Below the pieces are notes generated by a model. It searched no databases, was not told the origin of the DNA, and worked only from the letters and a program-made list of their open reading frames with translations. A DNA stretch of 64,000 nucleotides from Candidatus Schekmanbacteria bacterium. GTDB lineage: Bacteria > Schekmanbacteria > GWA2-38-11 > J061. Where the stretch lies: assembly GCA_016219965.1 (NCBI GenBank), contig JACRJM010000014.1, positions 1-64,000 of the forward strand. The letters are read 5' to 3'. This document shows, one piece after another, positions 51,330 through 60,661 of the stretch. A program made the position numbers and the translations under genes. How positions within the stretch are numbered: the first letter of the stretch is position 1; every line of letters starts with the position of its first letter.

Positions 51330-52484
51330 ATGAAAAAATATTTTGAAAATGCAATCATAGGCGGTGGAATAATCGGGGCAAGCATACTCTACCATCTCGC
51401 AAAAAGCGGGAACACCAACAGTATCCTGCTTGAAAAAGAAGAGATGCTTGGCACAGGTTCAACAGGCAGAAGTGTGGGCGGGATAAGGTGCCAGTTCTCC
51501 GAACCTGCCAATATAAAGATGACCATAGAAAGCATGGAGATACTAAAACATCTGGAAGAAGAGGCTCAAATAGAGCTTGATTTCAAACAGAACGGCTACC
51601 TTCTCATGGCATCAGAGGGAGCTACAATGAAAGATCTTTCTGACATATCTGAGCTCCTTTCGTCATTAGGCATAAGACAAAACCTGCTTGACAGTGAAGG
51701 ACTTAAAAAAAGGTATCCCTATTTGAATACGCAGGACCTCATTGGCGGATTGCTCACACCTGACGACGGATTCTTAGACCCTCACGGAATTCTCTATGGG
51801 TTTTTAAGGATTGCAAAAAAGCTCGGCGCTGTCATAAAAACCTCAGCAGAGGTTGTGAATATAAGAAAAGAAAAAGACGGAATGTTTACACTCTGTTTAA
51901 GCTCGGGAGAAACCATAAACTGCAGGAACGCCATCAATGCAGCAGGTCCATGGGCGGGAAAGGTAACACGTCTTGCAGGTCTTGAGATTCCTGTAACCCT
52001 TTTCAAGAGAAATGTTTTTATAACAGCACCTACAAACATTGTTCCCAAAGACTCTCCTATTACAATTGATTTCGACAATCCTTTTTATTTCAGACCAGAA
52101 AGCGGAGGACTTCTTTTAAGCGCTGCAGACAAAAATGAAACAGAAGAAGTCGACTGCACACTTGACTGGGAAAGCCTTCCTGTAATGGTGGAAAAAGCGA
52201 TTAACCGCGTCCCTGAGCTTGAAGAGACAGAAATAGTTACGGGCTGGGCAGGTGTCCGCACACTCACCCCTGACCAGAATGCCATAATCTGCGAATCTCC
52301 GGAGCTCGGAGGATTTTATTTTGCAGCAGGATTTAGCGGACACGGGATAATGCACTCTGCCTCAGCAGGAAAGCTGTTGTCAGAAATTATAAATGGGAAA
52401 ACCATCACATGGGTGAAAGCAGAAATTTTTAATCTCGAAAGGTTTAATAAAAAGTTTGCTCTTTCTGAAAAGGGCGTTATATGA
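51330..52484 (+). CDS. FAD-dependent oxidoreductase (DAO family)
   Basis: A 384-residue D-amino-acid/sarcosine/glycerol-3-phosphate oxidase-like flavoprotein. It has the FAD-binding NAIIGGGIIGASILYHLAKS, GTGSTGRSVGGIRCQFSEP, AINAAGPWAGKVTRLAG and the C-terminal FYFAAGFSGHGIMHSASAGK. The last matches the sarcosine oxidase beta/proline dehydrogenase group that oxidises secondary amines. Substrate unknown. It is divergent from the ferredoxin-aor operon and sits 86 bases before recA. Confidence 0.85.
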   Translation: MKKYFENAIIGGGIIGASILYHLAKSGNTNSILLEKEEMLGTGSTGRSVGGIRCQFSEPANIKMTIESMEILKHLEEEAQIELDFKQNGYLLMASEGATMKDLSDISELLSSLGIRQNLLDSEGLKKRYPYLNTQDLIGGLLTPDDGFLDPHGILYGFLRIAKKLGAVIKTSAEVVNIRKEKDGMFTLCLSSGETINCRNAINAAGPWAGKVTRLAGLEIPVTLFKRNVFITAPTNIVPKDSPITIDFDNPFYFRPESGGLLLSAADKNETEEVDCTLDWESLPVMVEKAINRVPELEETEIVTGWAGVRTLTPDQNAIICESPELGGFYFAAGFSGHGIMHSASAGKLLSEIINGKTITWVKAEIFNLERFNKKFALSEKGVI

Positions 52485-52528
52485 TGTTCCCACAGATAAG
52501 TCTTGATATTTTATTTTAGCAAATGTAA

Positions 52529-52552
52529 TAATTAGCAACTAAAAGCTAATTA
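52529..52552. promoter_or_regulatory. Perfect palindrome upstream of recA, candidate SOS operator
   Basis: TAATTAGC and GCTAATTA form an exact 8-bp inverted repeat separated by 8 bases, ending 18 bases before the recA start codon. recA is commonly LexA-controlled, so this is a plausible LexA-type box, though it does not match the E. coli or B. subtilis consensus. Confidence 0.5.
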
Positions 52553-52570
52553 AAGCATAAGGAGTATAAC

Positions 52571-53605
52571 ATGGCAGAAAAAGAAACTGGAAAAGAATCA
52601 AGGAAAAAAGCACTGGATTTAGCCTTCTCTCAGATAGAAAAGCAGTTCGGGAAAGGAGCCATAATGAAACTTGGCTCAAAGGAGGCATTGGACGTACAGA
52701 CAATATCTACCGGTTCAATCGGGCTGGATATATCTCTGGGTATAGGCGGCCTGCCGAGAGGAAGGATAATCGAGATCTACGGTCCTGAGGCATCTGGAAA
52801 AACTACACTTGCACTCATGGCAGCAGCAGAATCCCAGAAGATTGGAGGAAACTGCGCCTTTATAGATGCAGAGCATGCCCTTGACCCCATATATGCTGCA
52901 AAACTCGGCGTCAACACTGATGAGCTTCTTATATCACAGCCTGATACAGGAGAGCAGGCGCTTGAAATAGCGGAAACTCTTGTAAGAAGCGGCGCCATTG
53001 ATTTAATTATCATCGATTCCGTAGCAGCTCTCGTGCCCCGTGCAGAGATAGAAGGAGAGATGGGGGACAGCCACATGGGGCTTCAGGCACGCCTTATGTC
53101 ACAGGCGCTAAGAAAACTCACCGGGATTATCAGCAAGTCAAGCACAGTAATGATATTCATCAACCAGATAAGACAGAAGATAGGCGTAATGTTCGGAAAT
53201 CCTGAGACAACTACCGGTGGAAATGCCCTCAAGTTTTATGCATCTGTAAGACTGGATATCCGCAAGATCGGATCAATAAAGGACGGGCAGCAGATAACAG
53301 GGAGCAGGACCAGGGTAAAGATAGTGAAAAACAAACTTGCCGCTCCATTTAAGGAAGTGGAGTTTGACATTATGTACGGCGAGGGGATTTCAAAGGAAGG
53401 AGACCTGGTAGACAAGGCTTCTGAAATGAACATAGTTGAAAAAGCCGGGGCTTGGTATGCCTATAAAGGGGAAAAGATAGGTCAAGGGAGAGATAATGCA
53501 AAAGTCTTCCTTAAGGAAAACCCTGATATCTGCAATAAGATAAAGGAAGAAGTTTACCTTAAATCAGGACTGACAAAGGTCAAAGTTCCGGAACAGGAAG
53601 TATAA
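52571..53605 (+). CDS. recA: RecA recombinase
   Basis: A 344-residue recombinase with all hallmarks. These include [20 protein letters not shown], Walker [10 protein letters not shown], Walker [11 protein letters not shown], loop L1 [20 protein letters not shown], loop L2 [20 protein letters not shown] with [10 protein letters not shown], and the [11 protein letters not shown]-terminal part. It catalyses strand exchange and triggers SOS cleavage. An AAGGAG lies 6 bases from the ATG. No recX or lexA is adjacent; a palindromic repeat element follows. Confidence 0.98.
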   Translation: MAEKETGKESRKKALDLAFSQIEKQFGKGAIMKLGSKEALDVQTISTGSIGLDISLGIGGLPRGRIIEIYGPEASGKTTLALMAAAESQKIGGNCAFIDAEHALDPIYAAKLGVNTDELLISQPDTGEQALEIAETLVRSGAIDLIIIDSVAALVPRAEIEGEMGDSHMGLQARLMSQALRKLTGIISKSSTVMIFINQIRQKIGVMFGNPETTTGGNALKFYASVRLDIRKIGSIKDGQQITGSRTRVKIVKNKLAAPFKEVEFDIMYGEGISKEGDLVDKASEMNIVEKAGAWYAYKGEKIGQGRDNAKVFLKENPDICNKIKEEVYLKSGLTKVKVPEQEV

Positions 53606-53642
53606 TATATTTATAACCCTCATCAGATTACTCTAATGAGCA

Positions 53643-53702
53643 GGCTTGGCAGATTCCGCGGCAGGCACCTGCTGGTCAGTGCCAAAGCGGAACTGCCAAG
53701 CC
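53643..53702. repeat. Palindromic intergenic repeat, copy B
   Basis: A 60-bp element with perfect 10-bp outer arms (53643-53652, 53693-53702) and the same core as copy A (2841-2902). Paired positions that differ between the copies change together: outer T-A to G-C, and CCTGC/GCAGG to TCCGC/GCGGA. It lies between the convergent recA and batE genes. Confidence 0.8.
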
Positions 53703-53738
53703 ATGAGTCATACATAATCCAGTAAATTTTAAAACAGA

Positions 53739-54512
53739 TCAAAGATTGTCGCTGATGTTTTTGATAGATGATTTCTGAATCCAGCCTTTTTTGCCGTCTT
53801 CAAGTTCGATTTTCACCCAACTGCCGTTCTTATCAAGGACAAAGGCTTCACTTCCTTCGTGAAGCCTGAATAATGTTACAGAATTCACATCATTTCCTGA
53901 CCTTACATCTGCTTCTTTGTCGGTTATGACTGCTCTCTCATATATGTTGTTACTCCAGTAGATTGAGCCAAGCGAAGCAGCACAAAACAACAGGAGCAGA
54001 AAACAGGAGAGTGCGGTTCTCCCAGTCCAGACATTTTTGTATTTAATCCTTATGATCAGGAGCACCCAGAAAAAAAGATACAGAGAAAGAAACAGGGAAA
54101 CTAATTCTCTAAGGCTTAAAACATCATGCAGGAATAACGTTTTTAACAACCTGCCGCTTCCTCTCTCATCGATCTTATCAACAATTATTTTTTTTGCGTA
54201 TTGAAGGTTTGCAGCAACATCCTGATCCCTTGGGTTAAGTATAATGGACTTTTCATAGTAGAGTATTGCTAATCCTGTCCTCCCCAGCCTGAAATAGGAA
54301 TTGCCGATATTGTAAAATAAATTTTCATCCTTTAATCCTGTTTCAGCAATCTTCATATAATTATTCAAAGCCTGCTCATATTTCCCGGCAGCATAGAGAT
54401 TGTTTGCCTCCAAAAAAATACTTTCTTGTCTTTCTTTAACCTCAGCAGAACATTCAAAAGACATAATAACCAGAAAGAAGAAGCATAACATCTTCAATAT
54501 AACCTTGGTCAT
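53739..54512 (-). CDS. batE: BatE-like TPR/SH3 protein
   Basis: A 257-residue protein. A signal or anchor (~1-22, ...SFECSAE) precedes TPR repeats (YAAGKYEQALNNYMKIAETG; FYNIGNSYFRLGRTGLAILY), two membrane helices (~125-175), and an SH3-like domain (TLFRLHEGSEAFVLDKNGSWVKIELEDGKKGWIQ). This order is that of BatE. It closes the Bat operon; its start overlaps the batD stop by 4 bases. Bat proteins are linked to envelope stress and oxygen tolerance; their mechanism is not well known. Confidence 0.85.
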   Translation of the reverse strand: MTKVILKMLCFFFLVIMSFECSAEVKERQESIFLEANNLYAAGKYEQALNNYMKIAETGLKDENLFYNIGNSYFRLGRTGLAILYYEKSIILNPRDQDVAANLQYAKKIIVDKIDERGSGRLLKTLFLHDVLSLRELVSLFLSLYLFFWVLLIIRIKYKNVWTGRTALSCFLLLLFCAASLGSIYWSNNIYERAVITDKEADVRSGNDVNSVTLFRLHEGSEAFVLDKNGSWVKIELEDGKKGWIQKSSIKNISDNL

Positions 54513-56002
54513 AATAATTTCTCACAATCGGTTATAGACGTTCGCGCAATCTTAATGATTTTTTTTGTCTTCTCCTGTGAGACAGCATTGGAAGCAAAGA
54601 TCATCTGTTCTAAATCATTGATTATTTCTTTCACTTCATCCTTTTTTTCTTCTTTGATATTGGCACCAGAAAGGACATCGCACAATTCTTTGCCTGTAAG
54701 GGCCTCTCCTTCTACGCAGAATTTATCGCCAAAATAACCTTTAACCCCCCTGAGAGTCATCTCACAGGACTCCATGACAGCTCCTTCGGACAATCTTTCT
54801 TCAGCATCTTTAAGTGTGTGCATCGCTTTAGCTAAAGCCTTTGCGCTTCTCGTAAATCTGATGTCTTCACGATACCTGCGTCTTCTCCTCTGCCATGCAA
54901 GCAGAAAGACATAACCTGCCGGAGGGATTATCAGCAACATCATCAGTGTCTTAATTTCATGGAACTTCAAATAAGACATGGAAGGATTGAGGGAAGTTTT
55001 TATCGGCAGTATGTCAAAAGCGATCTGTCTAACCTCATTAGCATGACTGCCTTCCGGAGATTGAAGTGTATAAGCATTTTCTGTTTCAGATTTTGAGCTG
55101 CCGGCAATTTCAGCATATATTTTTTTTGTTTCTACAGACTCGTATCTTCCTTCTTCAGGATCAAAAAATGAGATTCTTACAGGATCAATAACTATTTTTC
55201 CCCCCTTGAAAGAAACAAGCGTTTTCTTAAAAACCTTCTCGCCCGAATAAACTCCGCTGCTGTTAAAAAGCGTAACAACAGGCTGTTCCTCATAAACCTT
55301 TACTCCTGTTATTTCCGGCAAAAGAGGAAGAACCACATCTTTTATGTTTCCCTTCCCACTCACTGTTATTGTCAACAGTGTTGTCTCTCCTGCATTGATT
55401 CTGGTTTTTGATAATTCTGCCTTTATGCTGTATTTCCCGACCATATTGTTGAATCCGGCAGGTTGCCCATTTTCAGGAACCTCCATAACCTCAACAGTTA
55501 CAGGATTTGAAATAAATGTATGTGTTTCACCCCTCAGATTGCTAGAAAATGGATTCAGAAAATCTCCGGAATTTTCTCCAACCCGGACCAGCACATCACA
55601 GGTTATTCCGGCAGACGGAATTTTAAACTCTCCTGCTTTCGTAGGAAAGAGAACAAAGTTTTTCTCATATACATAATATTCCTTAGAAGCAACAGTTACC
55701 GGATACTCCTTGTCTGTCCCCATATCTTCTGAAATAAATCTTTCAAACACCTGCCTTTCAAGTGACGCATTTTTTACCGGTACTCTTCTGTAGAATTTGA
55801 GGCTGTAGATTATCTGCTGATTTACATACGCTCTGGAAGGTGAGGCCTCGGCTTTTACAAAAATCTCTTTCCCCTCTGAAAAGACCTGCTGGCTTTCATT
55901 GTCCGCATTTTCTGCTGAATAAGATTTTTGAGCAACCGCAGGAAGAAGAGATGCGTTTAAAAATGCAATAAATAATAAAAATAGTCCTTTGATTTTTTTC
56001 AT
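54509..56002 (-). CDS. batD: BatD-like protein
   Basis: A 497-residue protein with a signal peptide (LFLLFIAFLNASLLPAVAQ), then two or three Ig-like domains typical of BatD (VKAEASPSRAYVNQQIIYSLKF; YSIKAELSKTRINAGETTLL). A membrane helix lies near 355 (IKTLMMLLIIPPAGYVFLLA), followed by a cytosolic helical end. BatD forms an envelope complex with BatA and BatB in Bacteroides and other bacteria. It lies 3 bases after the batB/C gene and overlaps batE. Confidence 0.86.
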   Translation of the reverse strand: MKKIKGLFLLFIAFLNASLLPAVAQKSYSAENADNESQQVFSEGKEIFVKAEASPSRAYVNQQIIYSLKFYRRVPVKNASLERQVFERFISEDMGTDKEYPVTVASKEYYVYEKNFVLFPTKAGEFKIPSAGITCDVLVRVGENSGDFLNPFSSNLRGETHTFISNPVTVEVMEVPENGQPAGFNNMVGKYSIKAELSKTRINAGETTLLTITVSGKGNIKDVVLPLLPEITGVKVYEEQPVVTLFNSSGVYSGEKVFKKTLVSFKGGKIVIDPVRISFFDPEEGRYESVETKKIYAEIAGSSKSETENAYTLQSPEGSHANEVRQIAFDILPIKTSLNPSMSYLKFHEIKTLMMLLIIPPAGYVFLLAWQRRRRRYREDIRFTRSAKALAKAMHTLKDAEERLSEGAVMESCEMTLRGVKGYFGDKFCVEGEALTGKELCDVLSGANIKEEKKDEVKEIINDLEQMIFASNAVSQEKTKKIIKIARTSITDCEKLL

Positions 56003-56004
56003 TC

Positions 56005-57750
56005 TTACCAGTCTTTATCCGTTCCGGGTTGCGATGAAGGAAAACCTGACTGGATCTGGCGGGACAATACCTTTTTCTTGCTATCGGTGATACTCCCAAG
56101 AAAAGCATCAGCCTCTGCTCTTGATATGGATCTTTTAGTCGTTGCAGTCTCGTCTCTGCCTTCGTTCAACTTGCTGGTATTAGTACTGCCCGAATCCTTA
56201 CTGCTTAAATCAGGATTTCTATCATCATTCATTTTCTTATCCTCTTTCATCAGATTCTGAGTCTTGTCATTCTCATTCATAGCGTTCTTAACAGAACTCG
56301 TTTCCTTTTTTGAAATACTTTCCAATTTCTTTTTTGCAAACTCGAGGTTATATGCTGCATCAGAATCGTTTCCATCTATTGCCAAAGCCTCACTGTATGC
56401 TTTTATCGCTTCAAGAATTTTTCCTTCTCTGAAAAAGGCATTCCCCATGTTGTAAAAACTTTTTTCCATAAGCACCCTGTCAGCAGACATTTTGACAACA
56501 AGCTTATAATATTTTTCGGAATCTCTGTAACGTTTCAGGTTATAAAGGCAATTCCCAATATTATATTTTATATATACATTTTGGGGGGATTCGATTTCTT
56601 CCATTGATAATTTTTCAAGGACATCTTCATATTTTTCCCCATTATATGACTCGAATATATTCGTCATATCGCCAGAGAGCACCGAGGACTCTGCATTCCC
56701 TGAATAAAGAATTGCCAGCAGAATAAGAAAGGAAAACTTCCATCTCTTTTCTTTACCGTTGATGACAGCTCCCCCCTGATAAAAATATTCCAATATAAGC
56801 AGGACAAAAGCAGGTATCAGGAACAACTTATATCTTTCATTCCATTTCTTTTCTTTTTCTCCGCTTTGTTCTTTCGAACCTGGCATTTTCCTGATATCGC
56901 CGTTGTACAACTCTTCAAGGGTATTATTGTAAAGCTCTCCGATCACGAAAGAGCCCCCTGTTTTTACTGCCATAGCTTTCAGCGGCTCAAGACTAAGCCT
57001 TGTAACGATAACATTCCCATAAGAATCTTTTTTAAATACACCATCTTTCATTGGAATCGGAGCACCCTTTTCTGTACCCATAGCAACACAGAATATCCTG
57101 ATCTTGTTTTTCACGGCATCATCAACTGCAAGAGACATTTCAGCAGAATGGTCTTCACCATCGGTTAAAAATATTACTGCCTTGCTGTTGTTCTTCTTCA
57201 TGTCAAAAGCATTGATTGATCTTCTTATGGCACGGTCAAAAGCGGTCCCTTCCGCCGATAAAGTATCAGTATTAATATCGTCGAGAAAAGCCGCTACAGT
57301 CCCGTAATCAAGTGTAAGAGGACAAACAAGAAATGCATCCCCTGAAAAAACCATAAGCCCGACCCTGTCTCCTCCGGCAATCTTAAGCATATCTTTTATT
57401 TCCAGCTTTGCCCTCTCCAAACGGTTAGGTTCCAGATCTCCGGCAAGCATGCTTTCTGAAACATCAAGTGCGATAAGTATATCAGCGCCTTCATGTTTTT
57501 TTTCAATCCACTTGAAACCCCACTGCGGTCTTAAAAGTGCGGCAACCATCAGGACTATAGCAACAAGAATCAGGGTCGCTTTAACTGCATTCACTTTGTA
57601 ATTGTCAGCCGGGAAAAGCTTTTTATGAAGAGAATCCCCGTAAAAGAGGAATGCTTTTCTTTTGGTATCTCTGTGGGAACAAATGAAAAAAACCATGAGA
57701 AGAAAAACAATCGCAATTAACCACATATATTGGGGGCTGTAAAATTTCAT
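56005..57750 (-). CDS. batB: BatB-BatC fusion: VWA domain with TPR C-terminus
   Basis: A 581-residue protein. An N-terminal membrane helix pair (~7-25, 55-75) precedes a VWA domain (~85-290) with the MIDAS motif DVSESM and the later T-D-G-E-D. A further membrane helix at ~310 follows. The second half (~345-480) has TPR repeats (NIGNCLYNLKRYRDSEKYYK; NMGNAFFREGKILEAIKAYS) and a low-complexity tail. In many genomes BatB and BatC are separate; here they are one reading frame. Predicted metal-dependent protein-binding scaffold in the inner membrane. Confidence 0.87.
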   Translation of the reverse strand: MKFYSPQYMWLIAIVFLLMVFFICSHRDTKRKAFLFYGDSLHKKLFPADNYKVNAVKATLILVAIVLMVAALLRPQWGFKWIEKKHEGADILIALDVSESMLAGDLEPNRLERAKLEIKDMLKIAGGDRVGLMVFSGDAFLVCPLTLDYGTVAAFLDDINTDTLSAEGTAFDRAIRRSINAFDMKKNNSKAVIFLTDGEDHSAEMSLAVDDAVKNKIRIFCVAMGTEKGAPIPMKDGVFKKDSYGNVIVTRLSLEPLKAMAVKTGGSFVIGELYNNTLEELYNGDIRKMPGSKEQSGEKEKKWNERYKLFLIPAFVLLILEYFYQGGAVINGKEKRWKFSFLILLAILYSGNAESSVLSGDMTNIFESYNGEKYEDVLEKLSMEEIESPQNVYIKYNIGNCLYNLKRYRDSEKYYKLVVKMSADRVLMEKSFYNMGNAFFREGKILEAIKAYSEALAIDGNDSDAAYNLEFAKKKLESISKKETSSVKNAMNENDKTQNLMKEDKKMNDDRNPDLSSKDSGSTNTSKLNEGRDETATTKRSISRAEADAFLGSITDSKKKVLSRQIQSGFPSSQPGTDKDW

Positions 57751-57760
57751 AGACCGATTC

Positions 57761-58768
57761 TCACGGGATAACCTTGTATAAGGTATTCATAATTATAATT
57801 TCAGAAATAAGCACAAAAAGCCCCGCCATAAGAAAGTACTGATAGATTTCACGGGACTTGAAATATGTTTTTACTTTAAACTTTATTTTCTCCATGCTGT
57901 TTATCCGCTTGTAAATCTCTGAAAGGCTTCGGGTGTCCTTGGCATTAAAATACATGCCGCCTGTGACACTGGCTATATTCTTTAATGAGGGTTCATCAAG
58001 ATCAACCTGACTGTAAAGAAGAGTTTCTCCGTATTCACTATTCATCATCTGCGGGGCTTCTCCCTTTCTTCCGACTCCTATGGTATAGACTTTTATCCCG
58101 TATGAAGCAGCAATATCAGCCGCCATCGAAGGCGTCACGCGTCCGAAATTATTTCTTCCGTCTGTAAGAAGGATCATTAACTTCGAGTTGCCGGGAAGGT
58201 CTTTCATCCTCTTTGCACCCAGAGCCAGTGCTGTTCCTATCGCAGTCACATCTCCGGCAACTCCAACCTCAAGCTTTTCCAGATAGTAAAGGAGCATGGC
58301 ATAATCGAGAGTAATGGGGCACTGCGTATAAGCTTCTTCGCCAAACACTATCATCCCTATTCTGTCCCCCTCTCTTCCTTCGACAAAATCCCGCACCACC
58401 CTTTTTACGGCTTCAAGGCGCGTCACCCTGCTTCCACCCATCGAAAAATCATTTGCGCTCATACTCCCCGATGTATCGAGGACAAGCATTATATCAACTC
58501 CCTCTGACTCCACTTCAGTTGAATAAGTCCCGAGCTGCGGACGCGCCAGAGCAGCAGCAATGATGATTATAAGCAGCGACCTTAATAGAAGTTTTACGAG
58601 TCCGGGTGTTATTTTACCGGGCCTGTTAAACTCTTTAAGAAGTTCTATGGAAGAAAATGGAATCCCTTTTTTCTCATTGTCCCGGGTGTAGTTCCATACC
58701 ATAAAAGGTACAAAAACAATGAGCAGTAAAAAATATGGTGAATCAAACCTAAGCTCTTCCAAGTTCAT
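57761..58768 (-). CDS. batA: BatA-like VWA protein
   Basis: A protein of about 335 residues with a membrane helix (YFLLLIVFVPFMVWNYT), a second (~70-90), a VWA domain with MIDAS DTSGSMSAND, T at 168 and LTDGRNN, and a final membrane helix. Frames open further upstream: TTG 58798 and ATG 58783 are possible. I take ATG 58768 (MNLEELRFDSPYFLL), since family members begin with the F-x-x-P-x-x-L-LL segment. It overlaps the preceding gene's end by about 20 bases. Confidence 0.87.
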   Translation of the reverse strand: MNLEELRFDSPYFLLLIVFVPFMVWNYTRDNEKKGIPFSSIELLKEFNRPGKITPGLVKLLLRSLLIIIIAAALARPQLGTYSTEVESEGVDIMLVLDTSGSMSANDFSMGGSRVTRLEAVKRVVRDFVEGREGDRIGMIVFGEEAYTQCPITLDYAMLLYYLEKLEVGVAGDVTAIGTALALGAKRMKDLPGNSKLMILLTDGRNNFGRVTPSMAADIAASYGIKVYTIGVGRKGEAPQMMNSEYGETLLYSQVDLDEPSLKNIASVTGGMYFNAKDTRSLSEIYKRINSMEKIKFKVKTYFKSREIYQYFLMAGLFVLISEIIIMNTLYKVIP

Positions 58769-59753
58769 CCCCTTCTGTCTCATTCCTGGTCTCTTCAATA
58801 AATTTCACAAAGAGACCTTCGATGGTTCTGCATAATTCCTCAGTAGCACCAAGGGATGTATATTTAATCATATCGGTTTCAACGAGAAATGACTTCCCTG
58901 AATGGAAGGAATCAGAGTGAAGATCTTTTATCCGGTTTAAAAGAGGAATTATCTCTTCAGTGGTACACTCAGCAGTTTTTATCCCAAACCTTTCTGAAAG
59001 ATAGCGCTTGAAAATCGCTGATAACTCAAAATAGAATTCCTTGACTCTCCCTTTCTCTATAAGCCTCTTATCCTTTAAAGCCTTGTAGCTTGACAGAGCC
59101 CCCTTGTCCGGACGATACACAGCAGGCATTTCGGTGACAGGCTCTTTTCTTGAACGAAAGAAAATAAAAACAGAAATTATCATTATTGCAATGACAATAA
59201 GAGCTGCTGCGGCATACCAGATAAAGTTTCCCGAGCCGTTTATTTCCTCAAGGGGTTTTATATCTTTTATATTATCAGCCGTAATGGGCTGGGATCCCGG
59301 GATAACTTCAACCAATATTGCAGGTGTTTTTATTTCTCCTGTTTTCCCATCCACCGCAATATATGTTACCGAAACCTCCGGGAGTAGATAGCTTCCTGCA
59401 CCTCCTGCAGACAAGCTGTACCACTTTGAGAGCTTTGTAGCACCTGCCGGAAGCTTTGTATTGATTTCACCGGAATCAAGAATCCCGAATCCGCTTATAT
59501 CTTTGCTTATATCAGGGAATTTTATTATTGTTCCACTGCTGTATTCTGACTCGATTTCAAACCGTATCTCTTCACCCGGATGGATTTTTGTCCTGTCAAC
59601 ATGGCTGTCAGCAATTACAGTGAAAGCCTCAGTCTGCGAACTATTAATACCTGTGTCATTTGAACTATTACAGGCATTAAACTGCAAAATGCTCAGCAGC
59701 AGAAAGACTAGCTTTAGCCGGAAAATAATTTCAGTGGCAGAGAAAAAACGCAT
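58749..59753 (-). CDS. Bat-operon BatD/DUF4381-like membrane protein
   Basis: A 334-residue protein. A lipoprotein-type signal (LLLSILQFNAC) precedes an Ig-like domain of BatD type (FTVIADSHVDRTKIHPGEEI; SYLLPEVSVTYIAVDGKTGE), a membrane helix near 180 (FIWYAAAALIVIAIMIISVF), and a cytosolic helical region with YSSYKALKDKRLIEKG-like and LSERFGIKTAECTTEEIIPL motifs as in DUF4381-type proteins. It lies between DUF58 and batA, the usual position for such a subunit. Whether it is lipid-modified is uncertain. Confidence 0.75.
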   Translation of the reverse strand: MRFFSATEIIFRLKLVFLLLSILQFNACNSSNDTGINSSQTEAFTVIADSHVDRTKIHPGEEIRFEIESEYSSGTIIKFPDISKDISGFGILDSGEINTKLPAGATKLSKWYSLSAGGAGSYLLPEVSVTYIAVDGKTGEIKTPAILVEVIPGSQPITADNIKDIKPLEEINGSGNFIWYAAAALIVIAIMIISVFIFFRSRKEPVTEMPAVYRPDKGALSSYKALKDKRLIEKGRVKEFYFELSAIFKRYLSERFGIKTAECTTEEIIPLLNRIKDLHSDSFHSGKSFLVETDMIKYTSLGATEELCRTIEGLFVKFIEETRNETEGDELGRA

Positions 59754-59771
59754 CCCAGAGCCTTATGAGAA

Positions 59772-60647
59772 TCAGTGTTTCTTTTCCTTCATTTTGAAAT
59801 AGCGTAAAACCGGATAGATATAAGGGGCATCAGTCCATATATCTATATGGTCAATATTATTAGAAATGAAAAATTTATGCATTATTTCAAGACGCTTTTG
59901 AGACCTTATGCGAAAAATTTTCCGAATCTTCTCATTCGATGTATTTACAAGCATTGTTTCTCCGGTCTCTGCGTCTTGCAGTTCCGCATAACCTACAGAT
60001 GGAAGCTCATATTCTCTTCTATCCATCACAGAAACGGCTACAGTCTCATGTTTATTGTTAATTAATTTTAAAGCTTTTTCATAACCGAAAGAAAAAAAAT
60101 CGGAGATAATGAAACAAACGGCTCTGCGCGGAAGCGCCTTGCTTAAAAAATTAAGAGCCATTGCTATGTCTGTGCCTGTGCCAGAAGGCTCAAAGCTCAA
60201 CACCTCTTTTATAACTCTCCATATATTTGAACGGCCTTTTTTAGGAGGAAGGAATTTCTCAATCTTGTCAGTAAAAAGGAGCATGCCGACCCTGTCATTG
60301 CTTTTCACAGCAAGGCAGGAAAACAAGGCAGCAAGCTCTGCAGCAACATCACGCTTCATCTCTTTTGAGCTTCCAAAGATACTTGAACCTGAGAGATCAA
60401 CGGCTACCATGATATTAAGCTCACGCTCTTCTTTAAACTCCTTGATGAAGGCACCGCCTGTGCGGGCTGTGACATTCCAGTCAATAAGCCTTATATCATC
60501 GCCGGGAACATATTCCCTTACCTGCTGGAACTCCATCCCGCGCCCGCGGAATGCGGATTCGTATTCACCGGCAACAATGGTATTTACAAGTTTATTAGAC
60601 CGTATGTGGATTCTCTTGATTTTTTCAAAAAGGCTCTTGTCAATCAT
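59772..60647 (-). CDS. DUF58 protein
   Basis: A 291-residue DUF58 protein. The signature is FRGRGMEFQQVREYVPGDDI then RLIDWNVTARTGGAFIKEFK, followed by a VWA-like fold with MVAVDLSGSS and FSCLAVKSNDRVGMLLFTDK. DUF58 proteins accompany MoxR ATPases and VWA proteins and are thought to help fold or activate partners. It lies 14 bases after moxR in the same operon. Confidence 0.92.
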   Translation of the reverse strand: MIDKSLFEKIKRIHIRSNKLVNTIVAGEYESAFRGRGMEFQQVREYVPGDDIRLIDWNVTARTGGAFIKEFKEERELNIMVAVDLSGSSIFGSSKEMKRDVAAELAALFSCLAVKSNDRVGMLLFTDKIEKFLPPKKGRSNIWRVIKEVLSFEPSGTGTDIAMALNFLSKALPRRAVCFIISDFFSFGYEKALKLINNKHETVAVSVMDRREYELPSVGYAELQDAETGETMLVNTSNEKIRKIFRIRSQKRLEIMHKFFISNNIDHIDIWTDAPYIYPVLRYFKMKEKKH

Positions 60648-60661
60648 AAGTTAACGTGTGT

